Of a DNA stretch of 64,000 nucleotides, positions 1-12,900 are shown piece by piece. The notes beneath the pieces were generated by a model, which worked only from the letters and a program-made list of their open reading frames with translations, was not told the origin of the DNA and did not search any database. Every line of letters begins with the position of its first letter. The first letter of the stretch is position 1. This DNA comes from Enoplolaimus lenunculus (taxonomy: Eukaryota > Nematoda > Enoplea > Enoplida > Thoracostomopsidae): positions 1 to 64,000 of the forward strand of contig JASANG010003377.1 in the NCBI GenBank assembly GCA_030248215.1, in the 5' to 3' direction. The position numbers and the translations under genes are program-made.

Positions 1-234
1 TTGTTGAAAATAGCCGCTATTATTGCATGTGCAATACAAGGCTGCAATTCTTATTACTGCAAACGCGCTTTGAAGGTCAAACCTATGAATTGCGTTTAAT
101 TTAGTACAAGTTTGTCTAAAAGTTATGCTGTTGTATTGTTGTTTATTGCATATTCTGAGTTGTTTGTTTGGAAAATTGCAATTGTTAAAGGAATGGTAGC
201 TTTGGAATTTTTTGTAAAATAATATAGACTTTTA

Positions 235-432
235 GGCCCATGTATAGAACAGGGCCAGAGCGGTTCCCGGAGGGGCTATAATAGAGTCAGTTTAAGCTTT
301 AGACTAATTTTTTTGATTAGGCTTAGGCTTAGGAATAGGCTCATCCATACGCTTAGACTTATGCCTAGGATTAGGCTTAGGCTTAGAAATAGGCTTATAC
401 TACTGTTCCGACCCTGTTCTACACATGGACCG
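235..432. mobile_element. Family B MITE, upstream copy 1
   Basis: Ends are GGCCCATGTATAGAACAGG and its complement (CCTGTTCTACACATGGACC). The core is TTAGGC-type hexamers. No coding capacity. Confidence 0.8.
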
Positions 433-484
433 ACATTTAGATAAGGATACAACAGATGAAGTGATGGATCAAGCGAAAAATCCT

Positions 485-680
485 GGGCCAATGTATTGAA
501 CGGAGCCGTCACTGTAGTTTTAGCTCATTCCTAAGCCTAAACTTCAAGCCAAAGACTAAGCGTCAGATGAGCTTATACCTAAGTCTAAGCCTAAGCCTAA
601 GAAAAAATTAGTCTAAAGCTTAAGCTTACTCTATTGCAGTCCCGCCGAAATCCTTCCGCCTTTGATCTTTACTTGGGCTA
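485..680. mobile_element. Family B MITE, upstream copy 2
   Basis: GGGCCAATGTATTGAAC start, GCCTAA hexamers, CTCTATTGCAGTCCCGC and a CTTTACTTGGGC end. Head-to-head with copy 1. Confidence 0.8.
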
Positions 681-1139
681 AATCCTGATGTTCGAAACCA
701 TTGAAAAATGTTCGCACTTTTAACTTCAAGGCGACACTGACTGTAACCAGAATGAACACAAGAATTGCAGGAAATTTTTCAATACAAATTATTACACGCT
801 AGTAATGTAGGCCCGTACCAAGTGATCACACTAGAGGGGCTAGAAATTTTTCAGGAGCGGCATACAAGGGATTTCGATGACTTAGAAGCAATGTGTTTTT
901 GCTAAACAACAGTGAAATATGGCACGAATATAGTTCAGATAAAAAAATTGGCACCTTTTGGCATATTTACAAACCTAAAAACCAGGGTGCAACCTGAGGT
1001 GGAAAAATACCGGAGCCGAAACCACAGCTTGAAGTCAACGAAACTTGCCAAGCAGAGGTCAACGAAACTTGCCGGAGCAGGAGGAAAGACGAAATCAGGA
1101 AGTTAAAAAGATGGCTAATTAAGTAGCTAATTTTAGCCA

Positions 1140-1400
1140 ATATCTGCAATATGCTATTAAGTTGTTTGGTTTTACGCTGAGTTTCTGCGGAATTTCGGAA
1201 ATTCTTTCCTGAAAAGTATGACAAAAGTAAAACAAAACGCGATAAACAGATAAATTTTGCAAAATTCTGCAAAATTTTAATTCCGAAATTGCCGGAATCT
1301 CCGGCAAAAATTCTGCCGGAACGGAGCCGCAGGCCGACCTTCTGTCGTAGGCGGAGGCATACCTCCTGTTGTACCCTGCTAAAAAGCATCGAAATCTGCT
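1140..1400. repeat. Family M: CCGGCAAAAATTCTGCCGG foldback region
   Basis: It is richer in G and C than its surroundings and contains CCGGCAAAAATTCTGCCGG. An inverted relative is at about 60565-60700 (GCAGGGTACAA, GGAGGTCTGCCTC). No protein is convincing here. Confidence 0.5.
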
Positions 1401-1508
1401 GAAATCCACTAAAGTTACTGTAAAACGGATGAAATTGAAATACACACAAGTATTCTGCCAGAAAAAATTAAGATTTTGGATCCGCCGCTGAATTTAGTTT
1501 GAACTCTA

Positions 1509-1759
1509 TACACTGTAAATTCCAATGAGTTGATTAATCAATTCAGCTAGCGAGTTAGTTATTTCTAAATTAAAATCAATAAACATTACCTATTTTGAGT
1601 TGAGTTGATTCTCACCCTGAGTTTAGTTGACTCTGGGTGAGTTGATTAGCTCAGAACGAATTGAATCAACTCAAAATTTTGAGTTCTGATGTTCCTAACT
1701 CAGTCTGTGTGATTCAGCTCATTCTGAGTTAAAATCAACTCACCAAAATTTACACTGTA
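1509..1759. mobile_element. Family A MITE (A1)
   Basis: TACACTGTAAATTCCAATGA start and an inverted match at the end, filled with GAGTTGATT/AACTCA words throughout. Non-coding palindromic element of about 250 bp. Confidence 0.85.
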
Positions 1760-2149
1760 GGTAATACTTCACATACTACAAATATTCGTAGTTGAATCGA
1801 CCATACTGTTGTATACAGTGCAGCATAAACCGTATAACGCTATTTCATTCTAAACTATTTTTCAATGATAAATGTTTAGAGTTTATTTAGAAATATTTAT
1901 GGTTGGACTTTTAAGGGGGGGGGGCAAGAGTGATTTAAAACATCCCCTTAATTTTTGCTTTCAGCCGTTTTTTAATTTGCTGGTTAGCTTCGGTACACTT
2001 TCCCCCATTTTGTGCTTAACCATAGACTTGAGTAAGGCTTACATAAGCAATAGCCTAAGCCTTTGCGTAAGGGATTTCGTAAGTGTATAAGCTTTTAAGC
2101 CTTAGCCTAAGCCTAAATCTTAAATATAAGTGTAGAGATGTGGCTGCGT

Positions 2150-2540
2150 TTACCTACTCGAAGGCGCAATTGAAATCTTAAATCCTAACAACCGGAGCAC
2201 ATCTGATAAGATGTGCGAGCGAGTAAGCCGTACAGGTTTGTGGCCTTTTGGACTCAATCGGAAAAGAGCCTGGGAGCGTTTGCCACTGATCTGTGGCCCC
2301 TCTGTTCGGTCGGTCTTGATCTCAAAAGTTGTGGTACTTAATATTTGTAGAAGGGAGAGCTTGCTGCATCGCTGCTGGTATGATGTTAAAATGGGGTGGA
2401 AATACCTAATTAATAAACAATTTGCAGATGCTACGCAGGAGGCTGCCCAAGTCAGATCTGACTTGAGTAGGGCAAATTTGCCCAATGTACCCTTGTTGTG
2501 GCTTTGGATATTTTATTGCCGGAAAATGTAAAGGAAATAG
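2150..2540. other. Unexplained low-copy segment, richer in G and C
   Basis: It matches none of the repeat families in the window. Two perfect short palindromes are visible, CACATCTTATCAGATGTG (near 2200-2217) and AAGTCAGATCTGACTT (near 2449-2464). Both strands have open frames of about 105-110 codons with no family I recognise. It may be a fragment of an old gene or a non-coding RNA. Confidence 0.35.
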
Positions 2541-2844
2541 GATATAAGAGCATATGGTTCAATAGACAGAGTTCGAGCGGTCGTTTGACTCTGTAGGTTA
2601 TATTTTAACGTTGACAGCTTCTTCTGAACTTGTAAATAAAAACTCATGAACAAAGCCAAGAGGTTTTATAAACCCAAAAGCGACCGGTGGGTCCGCCTAT
2701 AATATTAAGCTGGCCAATATATTGAACAGGGACGAAACAGTAGTATAAGCATAATCCTAACCTTAAGCCTATTGAGCGTAATAATGAGCTCATACATAGG
2801 GACGAAACAGTAGTATAAGCATAATCCTAACCTTAAGCCTATTA

Positions 2845-3897
2845 ATGTCACTCACACGTTACCATACGTGCACTCGGCACACGAAATGTCCCCTCCCAAA
2901 AGAAATTCAATAGCTTGTCCGGCTTATGTTTTATCGAAACCCTTCATTTTCCAACAGTATCACCGATATTCATGGACATCATAGAGTTTCATGGAAACTC
3001 TAACCGGACAAGATTGTTTTTCAGTGACACTGTCTAGGACATTGAAATATTGGAAAAACAGTGCAGTGGAAAATATTTTTATATGATAGACACATTAGGG
3101 ACACCTTAGCGGGAAAATTAAAATTTTGACGGGAAAATTCAAATTTTGGCGGGAAATTGAAATTTTGGCCGGAAATTCAAATTTTGGCGGGAAAATTCGA
3201 ATTTTGGCCGGAAATTCAAATTTTGGCGGGAAAATTCAAATTTTGGCGCGTAATTCAAATTTTGACCGCAAAATTCAAATTTTGGCGGCAAATTCAAATT
3301 TAGGCGGGTAAATTCAAATTTCGGCCGCAAATTCAAATTTTGGCGGGAAAATTCAAATTTTGGCGGGAAAATTCAAATTTTGGCGCCGAATTCAAATTTT
3401 GGCGTAAAAAATCAATTTTTGGTGGTAAATTCAAATTTTGGCAGGAAAATTCAAACTTTCGCTGCAAAATTCAAATTTTGGCGGAAAATTCAAATTTTGG
3501 CGGGGAAATTCAAATTTTAGCGTGAAATTCAAATTTTGGCGGGAAAATTCAAATTTTGGCGCGAAATTCTAATTTTGGCGGGAAATGCTGGCGAGCTTGC
3601 AGAAAGCAACAAAATTACGCAGTAACTTAATTACCTGATTTAACGCTTTCCGGTGACACCTTTTAGACTGTAACGACAAAGTCCGACAATTCACGCAACT
3701 CTATATTTAATATTAACATAATGCGCAAACAGTATAAAAAATATCCGTCAATGCAATAAACTCTATGCGGACATCTTTTATTTAGAGATAAAATTTCCGC
3801 ACACAGTTACGCAATAACAGTATAGCTAGCCTTTTTAAAACAGTATAGGGGGACGATGGATGTGCCAAGTTCACGTATGGTAACGTGTGAGCGACAT
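2845..3897. mobile_element. Family E element with internal 20-bp array
   Basis: Terminal inverted repeats ATGTCACTCACACGTTACCA and the complement of TGGTAACGTGTGAGCGACAT. No open frame. A second copy with the same ends is at 50780-51449; both contain TGCGGACAT-like words. Confidence 0.75.
3110..3590. repeat. 20-bp tandem array, unit GGCGGGAAAATTCAAATTTT
   Basis: About 24 diverged copies, 19-20 bp each, lying wholly inside the family E element. The long open frames across it on both strands are a product of periodicity, not genes. Confidence 0.9.
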
Positions 3898-4309
3898 AAG
3901 CGTAATAATGAGCTCATACATAGACGTTACCCTTAGTAAAAAAATTGGTTCAAAGCTCAAGTTTACTATATATTGCAGTCCCGCAGAAAAACGTTCCGCT
4001 CCTAATATTTACATATGCCACTAAGCTTAATAGAATGGAGGCTCGTATTTTTTTATTGAATTACATCCCTGAATAAATACTTTTTCATAAGACTGTTTGA
4101 GCGAAGCGAGCAAGAAGCCAGGGACATGTTTTCGTATTCAAAAACCTCAAAAAATTTACTTTCGAATCCATCTGAGAGCCTTCGATCAAACAAGTCACAA
4201 CCATGCCTCTTTGTTTAAGAATCTCGTTATTCACGGTTACGTTTAGGCTTAAGTATTGGCTTGAATTTGCGTTTAGCGTTCGATGTGTCGTCTTGTAGAA
4301 AACTATTTT

Positions 4310-4700
4310 GAAGATTTCTAGCAAGGTATTAATGGTCTTCAAAAGCATCCAATCACGTTTCTCAAAAACATCTAATCAAGTTCTTCAAAAGAATTCAAGC
4401 ACGTTTCTCAAAAACATCCAATCAAGTTCTTCAAAAGCATCCAATCACGCTTCTCAAAAACATCCAATCAAGTTCTTAAAAAGCATCCAATCACGTTTCT
4501 TAAAAGCATCCGTTTACGTTCTTATAAAGCATCCAATTACGCTTCTCCAAAGCATTCAATCAAGCTCTTCAAAAGCATCCAATCGTGTCTCTTAAAAGCG
4601 TCCAATCATTTTCGTCAGTTAATAGCATTCAATCGCGTTCTTCAAAAGCATCCAATCAAGTTCTTCAACAGCATCCAATCACTTTCTTCCAAAACATCCA
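4310..4700. repeat. 23-bp tandem array (GCATCCAATCAAGTTCTTCA type)
   Basis: About 17 copies of a 23-bp unit that alternate between CACGTTTCTCAA and AAGTTCTTCAAA variants. Upstream of the gene. Confidence 0.88.
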
Positions 4701-5117
4701 ATAAACATAATAGTACCTGTTGGATATCTCCAGAAACCACGTCGAAGTGTCATGTCGCATCACCGAAATAAATCATTGTTCACCGATTTGTAACCAAATT
4801 ATTACTTAAAAATCTAAATTTTAACCGTTGTTTCTAAACGCCGTACTTTTCCAACCTTAAAGTGTTGCTTCCGGGCGGCATTCAAGCGCTTCCACATCCG
4901 ATTGCTATTGATTTTTTGAAGGAACTTAAAATTTTCAACAATTCCTGATGATTATAAATGCTCAAAGTCAAAATATGGGTTTTGGCTAAAATACCAAAAT
5001 ACCGTTTTTGTGCCTAACATTCTAGCGATGTCGAAAAATTTTCCCTTTTTACCCCAAAACCTGAACTACAACGCACGTTTACGGTCGTTTTGTGTGGTAT
5101 ATTTTGACCCAATTATA

Positions 5118-5280
5118 CAAGCTCGTAGCCAGCTCATTTTGTTAGTGGAGGCTAAACATTTTCTAGTATCGGTATACAAGGGTTTTCGATGACTTACAAG
5201 CAAGGTGGACAATTTTCTAAACGGGGTGCAAATTCTTTCAAGACGGGCTCCAGTTGTCATGCCCCTTTCTGGCTACAGGC
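5118..5280. mobile_element. Family H repeat
   Basis: It carries GTAGCCAGCTCATTTTGTTA, TTTTCGATGACTTACAAGCA and a TGGCTACAGGCC end. Other copies are near 6207-6365, 6550-6665, 42688-42830, 51490-51650, 55365-55530, 60305-60460 and 63750-63870. Confidence 0.7.
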
Positions 5281-5921
5281 CGCCAAATTAGAAAAGTTTC
5301 ATGGTTGCTCTGATGTTTTCTGAAATCTCTACGTGTCCGCCCTGAAATTTACGCGTTGAGCTGGTTCAGAGCGTAACTTTCCGTCACAGAAGTACATTCA
5401 TTCATTATTTGTCTATTTTTTGAATATCAACCGCTTTTGGACGATTTTGCTGCTGCTGATGTGTTTATTGTTAGGATACATACGCAGCGGCGAATCCAGC
5501 AATTTCCGACGAAGTCGACGGTCTGGTAAAAGTTATGAAACGCAACATTTACTGTATGCTAAATATGTGCCAATTTAGGCAAAAATTGTAAACCATGGCA
5601 CCTTACCATTTTATCACAAAAAAAGTTTCTGACGTGGGGGTGTACGCCCGCCCCTCACCCTTGGTATTGCTAGCGGATATGCGCATATACGTATACTTTT
5701 TGAGGTATAAATCTACGTACAGTGTGTTATTGTTTGAGTTTTTATACACTTTTAGTGTACAATTTTTATTGCGTTTGTGTTGTTGTACAACAACAACAAT
5801 GCAGTTGCGATAAATGTTTGTTTAAAATTGATTTAAAATGTGAATTTTTGCTAAATTTGGACTGTTTAGACTAACTTAGGCTCTAGAAGGATCGTAGCTG
5901 TTGAATTGTTTGGAGCGGCCG

Positions 5922-6165
5922 CGTGAAGGTTGCGCTATACTTTTTTGACGTGCAGCGCTGTGCGTCATCCGCACGGTACCATCCGGCGCCGTCCGTCACC
6001 CTTATGGCGCCGTCTGTCACCCGTACGGTGCTGTCCGTCACCCGTTTGGCGCTGTCCGTCACTCGTACGGCGCTGTCCGTCACCCGTACGGCGCCGTCCG
6101 TCACCCGTACGGTGCCGTCCGTCACCCGTACGGCGCCGTCTGCACTTTTACAGGTTGCAGAATAA
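5922..6165. repeat. Family F element with 21-bp minisatellite
   Basis: The left end AAGGTTGCGCTATACTTTTT is typical of family F. The body is about seven copies of CGTCACCCGTACGGCGCCGT(C). The right end is not clear. Confidence 0.75.
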
Positions 6166-6206
6166 CCTGCAGACAGGACGTCAAGCAATACTCGCTACGC
6201 TCAGCA

Positions 6207-6665
6207 GGCCCGTAGCCAGCTATCTTTGCTAGGGGGACTAAAAAAGTTTCATGAGGGGCATTTAAAGGTTTTCAATGACTTACAAGATAGGTTGAAAATC
6301 TTCTAAGGGGGCCAAAATTTTTCCAAAGGCGCTGAGCCCCGTACCCTTTTTGGCTACGGGCTCGACGCTCAGTCAGAAGAAACATAAACGTGGTTATTCC
6401 CTCCGGAAATAAAATCCTGGATACGCCAATGTCGGCCGGCAGGGTCACGGATTGTCCCATGTTGATTCGACAGCAACATCAAAATTTTCTTGGCTCACAT
6501 ATCGAGATGACAGATAAAGTTCGAACATCAAACGAAATTTACTTACAAACCACCGCTTGCTTCATTCAGATGTTCATTCAACAAGCAAGGTTGAAAATTT
6601 TCTAGCGAGCCCAAAATTGTTCCAGGGGGTGTCAAGCCCCTTTGCCCCTCCACTCTTGCCAAGGG
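6207..6665. mobile_element. Two family H copies before the gene
   Basis: Both share AAGCAAGGTTGAAAATTTTC-like and GGCTACGGGC-like words with the copy at 5118. The 6666-6837 remainder is AT-rich with two TATAGAATG-like words and no clear promoter. Confidence 0.6.
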
Positions 6666-6837
6666 CACGCGTTCAATTCGTACAGTACAAGAGTTCGTAT
6701 GTTGCACGCGATACTGGAAACATTTATTCGAATATCATATGATATTTCATCAACAGTTTGCAATACAAGTTTCTTTATAGAATGTTTTCAAAGAAACTAT
6801 GCCATAATTGCATAAATAAGTATAGAATGCAATAAGA

Positions 6838-6951
6838 ATGCGGGTTTCTTCAGCGTTTCATTGCTTCTGTTTAATTGTGTTGTTTACGGCAACTGCAACT
6901 GGCTTTCGACCAAACACGCTTGACTGTGATCGTATTTGCTCAGCTCAAAAT
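6838..6951 (+). CDS. ROS1: ROS1 exon 1: start codon and signal peptide
   Basis: Residues 1-38. The ATG is preceded by an in-frame TAG at 6823-6825, so this is the first possible start in the exon. Residues 3-20 form a hydrophobic leader with [10 protein letters not shown] at its centre. The first CxxxC pair is C30/C34. The donor is GTAAGC and the exon ends in phase 0. The 5' UTR and promoter cannot be placed. Confidence 0.88.
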
Positions 6952-9900
6952 GTAAGCCTGTCACGTTTACTGGCCCATGTAAAGATCAGGGGCGGAGAGT
7001 TTTTCTGCGGGACGAGAATAGGGTAAGCTTAAGTTTCAGACTGATTTTTTTGTATGGCTTAGGCTTTAGGTTTAAGTTAGGTTTAGGAATATGCTTATAA
7101 TGCTGTTCCGCTACTGTTCTTTACATTGGCCCGTTTACGTACCAAAAGAATTTATAAAGAGTTGTATTGTAATATTTATACCATTTTGGCCAATTATGTC
7201 AGGGCATTTGGAAATAATACATCGTATCACCTCTAAACCTTTAGAGGAGGGCCTAGCATGAGAATTCCCTCGTATTCGACGAATTCAGCCTTGGTAAAAT
7301 GGCAGGGGTGAGGGCTCCCCCCAAATACCAGGGTAGGGGCCCCCAGACTCGCGAGCGAAGCGATCGCGAAGCCATACGCATTTTAAAACTTAAGCGGTTT
7401 TTGTTTCAACGGTGGGGGCCCCTTTAGGGGCGCCCCTCCGCAAATGGGGGCATGGGGGTGGCTGCTACGGCCCTGGATGGGAGACTTGGAGTCCATATGC
7501 CAAGCGCAATGAACATTTAGTACTGACAGACAATATTTGGATACAAAATAACACAGCCATGTACGGGTTAATATTTATCTAGGTACATAACTCGAAGAAC
7601 GCAAGCAGTACTTCCCAAAAATCTAATAGTGCATTTGATGGCTTGTTATCCATTGAAACATATCGTCGATTTTCGGCTGATGGAATGACCCTTAGGCTCG
7701 GGTCCTGGGTTCCTGAGCTTTCTTTTATCCGGTGCTTGCGAAAATCAGTAGCATTTTTAGGAGTTACGATTAATTATAGATTTTGTTATTTTTCAGTTTG
7801 CCCTCATATCAAAATCTGAATATACCGGCTTCGACTGTGATCATCAGTGTTACGTTACTAAAGTGAGTTGCGTATCTGATTTTTGCACTTTAAGTATTTG
7901 CCAAAGCAAACGTATTCTCAACTGTGTGTAGCATCTATTGCCAGATGGTGATTGGTCTTGTTACATTGGCGGGCCCATGTAAACATCATGGGCGGAACGT
8001 TTTTCTCTAGGATTAGATAAGAGTAAGCTTAAGATTTAGACCAATTTTTTCCTTGGCTTAGGTTTAGGCTTAGGTTAATAGGCTTATGAATAAACTCGTT
8101 CTTACGCTTAGGCTTAGGCGTAGGCTTATACTTAGTAATGAGCTTATATAGACGAATTTTTTTACTTGGCTTAGGCTTAGGCTAATGGGCTTATGAATAA
8201 ACTCATTCTTACGCTTAGGCTTAGGCGTAGGCTTATACTTAGGAATGAGCTTATAATACTGTTCCGCCCCTGTTCTTTACATTGGCTCATTGGCGTAAAG
8301 ACCAGCGAGCCATATGCCATCCCAGCGCCATTTGCGAAGGGGGGGCAATAAGATTATCAAGGGCACCAAAAATTCACTTGCAGTAAATACACTGGGGTTA
8401 CTTTTTAGGGCTAGCGGTTCAATATTTTGCATCGATATTAAGTAAAAATTGTTTGGTGGGTTTATGCTTGCTTTGCTCGCGATTTGACCATACCATCTCT
8501 GTTTTGCTTCATGTATATTTCAGTGCTCAAACGCGTGTATTTCATACAACGGACTGGCAAACATATCGTGTGATCACTATTGTGTAAGTGAAAATAATTT
8601 GAGTAAAATTGAAATTCTTGCGAAATATTGGCTGGGTTTCCGAAATCTTACTTTAGAATTTACTAGTAATCCGCAGTTGCCCAGATGTTCAACTTTCAAG
8701 TATATAAAGATCTATACTTAATTTGCATATCTAAAATTCAGTTGGAACGATGCCCAAAATAGGTATGTGGAGCGTTCTAGCTTTAATAATATAGATTTAA
8801 GTTAAGCAATTACTGAAATCGCCGACTTGAAAATAAATACTTAACTTTTAAAACTGAAACAGATAAACGCCAAATGTGAAACATTGTCATAAAACAAAAA
8901 GTAACGGTTTTCTTTGTAATAAGAATGCACCATGAGTCTACAATTTGAGCTAGTCCAAGGATAGTATGCGTGAGCTGTTATATTTGGGTATCCGGTGCCC
9001 ATCATTACAGCAGATTGATACTTTCACCATAAAACTTGAATTTTAAATTTGAGAATTTCTGTAAAAAAATTATTTTATCATGAAATTAAATTTGAATTTT
9101 AAATTTGAGAATTTCTGTAAAAAAATTATTTTCTCATGAAATTAAATTTGAATTTTAAATTTGAGAATTTCTGTAAAAAAACTTTTGTTTTCTCATAAAA
9201 TTTTTAAATTTTATTATATTTCAGGATGCCGGTTACAAAGCGTGTCGATATGGATGTTCTCAGCAACAGATCCAATGGTTAAAAGGTTAGTGTTGCTGTA
9301 ATATATCATGACCCAATCCACTGAAATGGCCTTTACGAAGACGTCCGCATATAAGCGAATTGAAGTGAACCAGGGTTTCAACCGGAATAAAATTTAGTCG
9401 GAATCGAAGTTAAAATTAAATTTTTACGTCGAAACAGCTTTGGAGGTACAATTTGTTTGTGAGACCGCAGTCAGATTCGAAAATTCGAAAATAGAATTTA
9501 CAATTTAAAATGCTCTGTGTGCAAAATTTCGTCCCAAAGATACAGTTTTCCATATTAGGCGGCTGTTCGACACATTTCAACTCCGATTCATTGCCTTAAA
9601 GCAAAATGGGTTATAAAAAGTTCAATCCTGAAACTGTTGGCAGATGAAGATACGTAACCGAAATTGCCGTACTTCTGGCATGCAAATCACACCCGCTAGA
9701 AGTCGGAATGACTATTTTGTCGTAATTTGAGCCGGATTCGAAATTCCGTTGAAACTCGTGGAGTCAACTTTATTACCCTGGAATATTAATAAGTCGTTGA
9801 ATAGAATCAAAAACGCACAAAATTCGAAATAAGTGACGTTGCAGAAACACTGGTTTCTCAGAATTACACACAAGTGTGTGGTTTGCGTGCAACTAAATAT

Positions 9901-12900
9901 TCAAAGTGCAAATGCATTGTTGCATTCGCAAGCAGGTCATGCTTAGGTTTACGCTTAGGCTTAAACTTAGACTTGAACAAGTATTTTGAATTTATCGTCT
10001 TTTTAGCAGTAATTTCAGATTTGTATCTATTAAGATATATGTCGTAGGCCAATCTGCTATTTAGGTCAATTACCAATTTGCCCTGGCCAATCTGCTGTTA
10101 GCAAATAGCAGTTTGGCCGAGGCCAGTTTGCGATTGTAAGATTTCACAAAAACAGTGATATAATACCAATGTTGATTGATTAACGGTATTGCGTCTGTTC
10201 AAATAATCAAATCTGATTGGTCCATAACTTCAATAGCAGTCTAGCCCTGGCCAAACTGCTGTTACATAAAATAGCAGATTGGCCTACGCCAATTAGTAAT
10301 TGACCTGAATATCCGATTGGCCTACGACATATATACCTATATTAAATGAGTAAGACGATGCTTTTCTGTAATATTTTTACATTTAATGTTATTTTAGATG
10401 CTGCATTTTCTTCACCGGTTGCTATAAAATTGACGGATATAACATTGAAATCGTTCGTTGTGGAACTAAACGGTTATCTGTCTAACAAAGCGACAATCCA
10501 CAGCCTCAAGGTTTCGTCAATGGATCCCTTCCTTCAGTGGCGTCAACATCGAGCGGCCTGGAATACCATCGACGTTCCTGATTTGCTTGAAAGTGGCATG
10601 AGTTTAGTGACCGAATCAGATTTCGGAGCTAAATTTCAACCATATTCTGAGTATGAAGTAAGTTCAAATAAATACAAAACAGCATTACATACTAACGGCT
10701 ATTAAATGTTGTTTTACACGTTTTATTAGCGAATAGCAAATAATTTGTTTACGAAATTTCGTATCTATAATTAAAGCTGGAATACACCATATACGTATTT
10801 TGGGCAACATTCAAGCATACTTTGTTTACAATAGTCTCATTGCACTTAGACGGGGTTGTTCTATAATTAGAAAATTTGCATACAAAATTTTATGTGTTTG
10901 CTAACGCTTTTGCGCATTGCGCAAACCTGAACGACCAGTACTCACTAAGCGCGAAATTTCTAATTATAGAGTAACTGTTAGGGGTTCGTTATAGGTTACT
11001 GTACGGGTCAACAGAGAACAGCGCCGCGACACAGACAATCCTTCCTAACAGATCCTGTGATTTAACAAATTTTGCTAAACTGAAAATAGTTGCTACACAC
11101 ATTTGAGAATACGAAACTTTTGGTTTCAGGTACGACTCATCGTTGTAAACAATGACTACGGTGTAGTGGTCGCTACCGAGGTTGTGATGCTTCGAATACC
11201 AGCGGATTGGGGTTAGTTTCAATATGGACGGTCAAAAAATTCAACTTTTATTTTGAGGGTTAAATAGGGCGTATAAGACTTTCTGAAATTTTTGACTGGC
11301 AAGCTTGCGTAGCGAACGGAAAAATATGTTCGATTATAAGCGTTTAGGTAAAAGCAGGGTAATTGAAAAATACCTGCAAAAATTACTACACTGTTAATTC
11401 CAGTGAGTTGATTTTAACTCAGAATGAGTTGAATCACTCAGCCTGAGTTAGGACTAGCTGACCTCAGAATTGTGAGATGATTCAACTCAATCTGAGTTAA
11501 CTCGTTAAGTCACCCGGAATCTAATCAAGTGAGAGTGAAAATCGATTACACACAGAGTGAATGAGTGCTTATTGTTATTATTTATTGTTATTATTATTAT
11601 TATTAACTCAGAAACAAATAACTCGCTAGCTGAGTTGATTCTCACTCTGAATTGAGTTGACTCTGAGTGAGTTATTATTAATGAACCAGAAGAAAACACC
11701 AACTCACACCCCCACACACAAACCAACCCACCCCACAACCACCCACACATTCAACTCTTTGGAATTCACAGTGTATATATTGAACTACTTTGCCAGAACT
11801 GTATAGGGAGTCATATATCCACTTCGCGTTGAATTTCAATGTGTTGATTTTAACTGGAATCGAGTTGAATTCCTTAGTCTAGGTTAGTAATGACAAACTC
11901 AGAATTCAGAGTTGATTCACCTCATTCTTAACAGTTAATTAATCAAGTCATCCGGAACAAAACTTAATTCAGAATGCAAATCAATTCAACTCATAGTGAG
12001 TTAATGTTTACTGATATTATTTTAGAAATAACTAACTCGGTCATTGAGTTGATTAATCAACTAATCAGTATTTACAGTTGTATATTTTTTGCATTCCGTG
12101 TATTTATAGGCAACTTTTGGTTTTCAGATGCGAAAAATTTGCCTGAACCTAATTTAACTGGCTATCTGGCTTCGAATTGGTCATATTCGTATGAAGTTTC
12201 TGAACCTGCTGCTGGTCTTCAACGCCCAATTAACGGATATGTTGTTAGCTTAATGGATCAGTACGGAAGTCAGTTCAACAGTTTTGATGAAAACTATACA
12301 CTGCAAATTCCAATGAGAGTTATGTCTTTCACAACTCAAAACTCTGAGTTGATTCAACCCATTCTGAGTTAATTAGTCAACTGATCCGGAATTAAGTCAG
12401 CTCAGAGCGAGTTAATATTTACGGTTACTAGCTCAAAAATAAACAGAAATAACGATTTTTCTGCCTGAGGTGATTAATCAACTCGTTGGAATTTACAGTG
12501 CTTTTATTTTTTGACTAATAAGCAAACATGTAAACCAAAGCGAAATTATATTGTTCAACATTATTGTGTTGTAATGTCGATTGACTTCTGACTTTGTCAA
12601 GACCTTTAGGTGTAGGCTTAGGCTTAATCAGACGTTTCGATTTTGCTTTAGATCGCATAAGCTGAGGTATGGACGGAGGCTTAGAATTACGTTTAGGCCT
12701 AAGCTAAGCCTTCTTACACACTCTGGTCCAAGTATAATCTTAAGCTTGAAAGGCCGGTTCAAACCAGATGTTTTTTCAATTTGAGCATTATTTGTTCTGT
12801 TTTAGATGCGATCTCTGAGCAAACGCTTCAATCTGGATATAAGAGCGGCGTTTTTGGTGAACTCGCCGAATATTCAACTGTCAAACAGTACACGATAGAA

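Larger units (their letters stand above)
2712..4021. mobile_element. Family B MITE split by a family E element
   Basis: The left half (GGCCAATATATTGAACAGGG) and right half (GCAGTCCCGCAGAAAAACG, then ACATATGCC) flank an unrelated 1.05-kb insert. The left half also carries a tandem duplication, with GGGACGAAACAGTAGTATAA present twice at 2729 and 2800. Confidence 0.75.

Noticed and set aside
2230-2275. Short resemblance to the start of U2 snRNA (GGCCTTTTGG)
   Set aside because: Only about ten bases match, and the following branch-recognition and Sm-site sequences are absent.
12269-12372. Extension of exon 7 to a stop at 12372
   Set aside because: The extra residues come from intron and a family A MITE. 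The GTCAGT donor gives the phase exon 8 needs and restores a normal FN3 domain.
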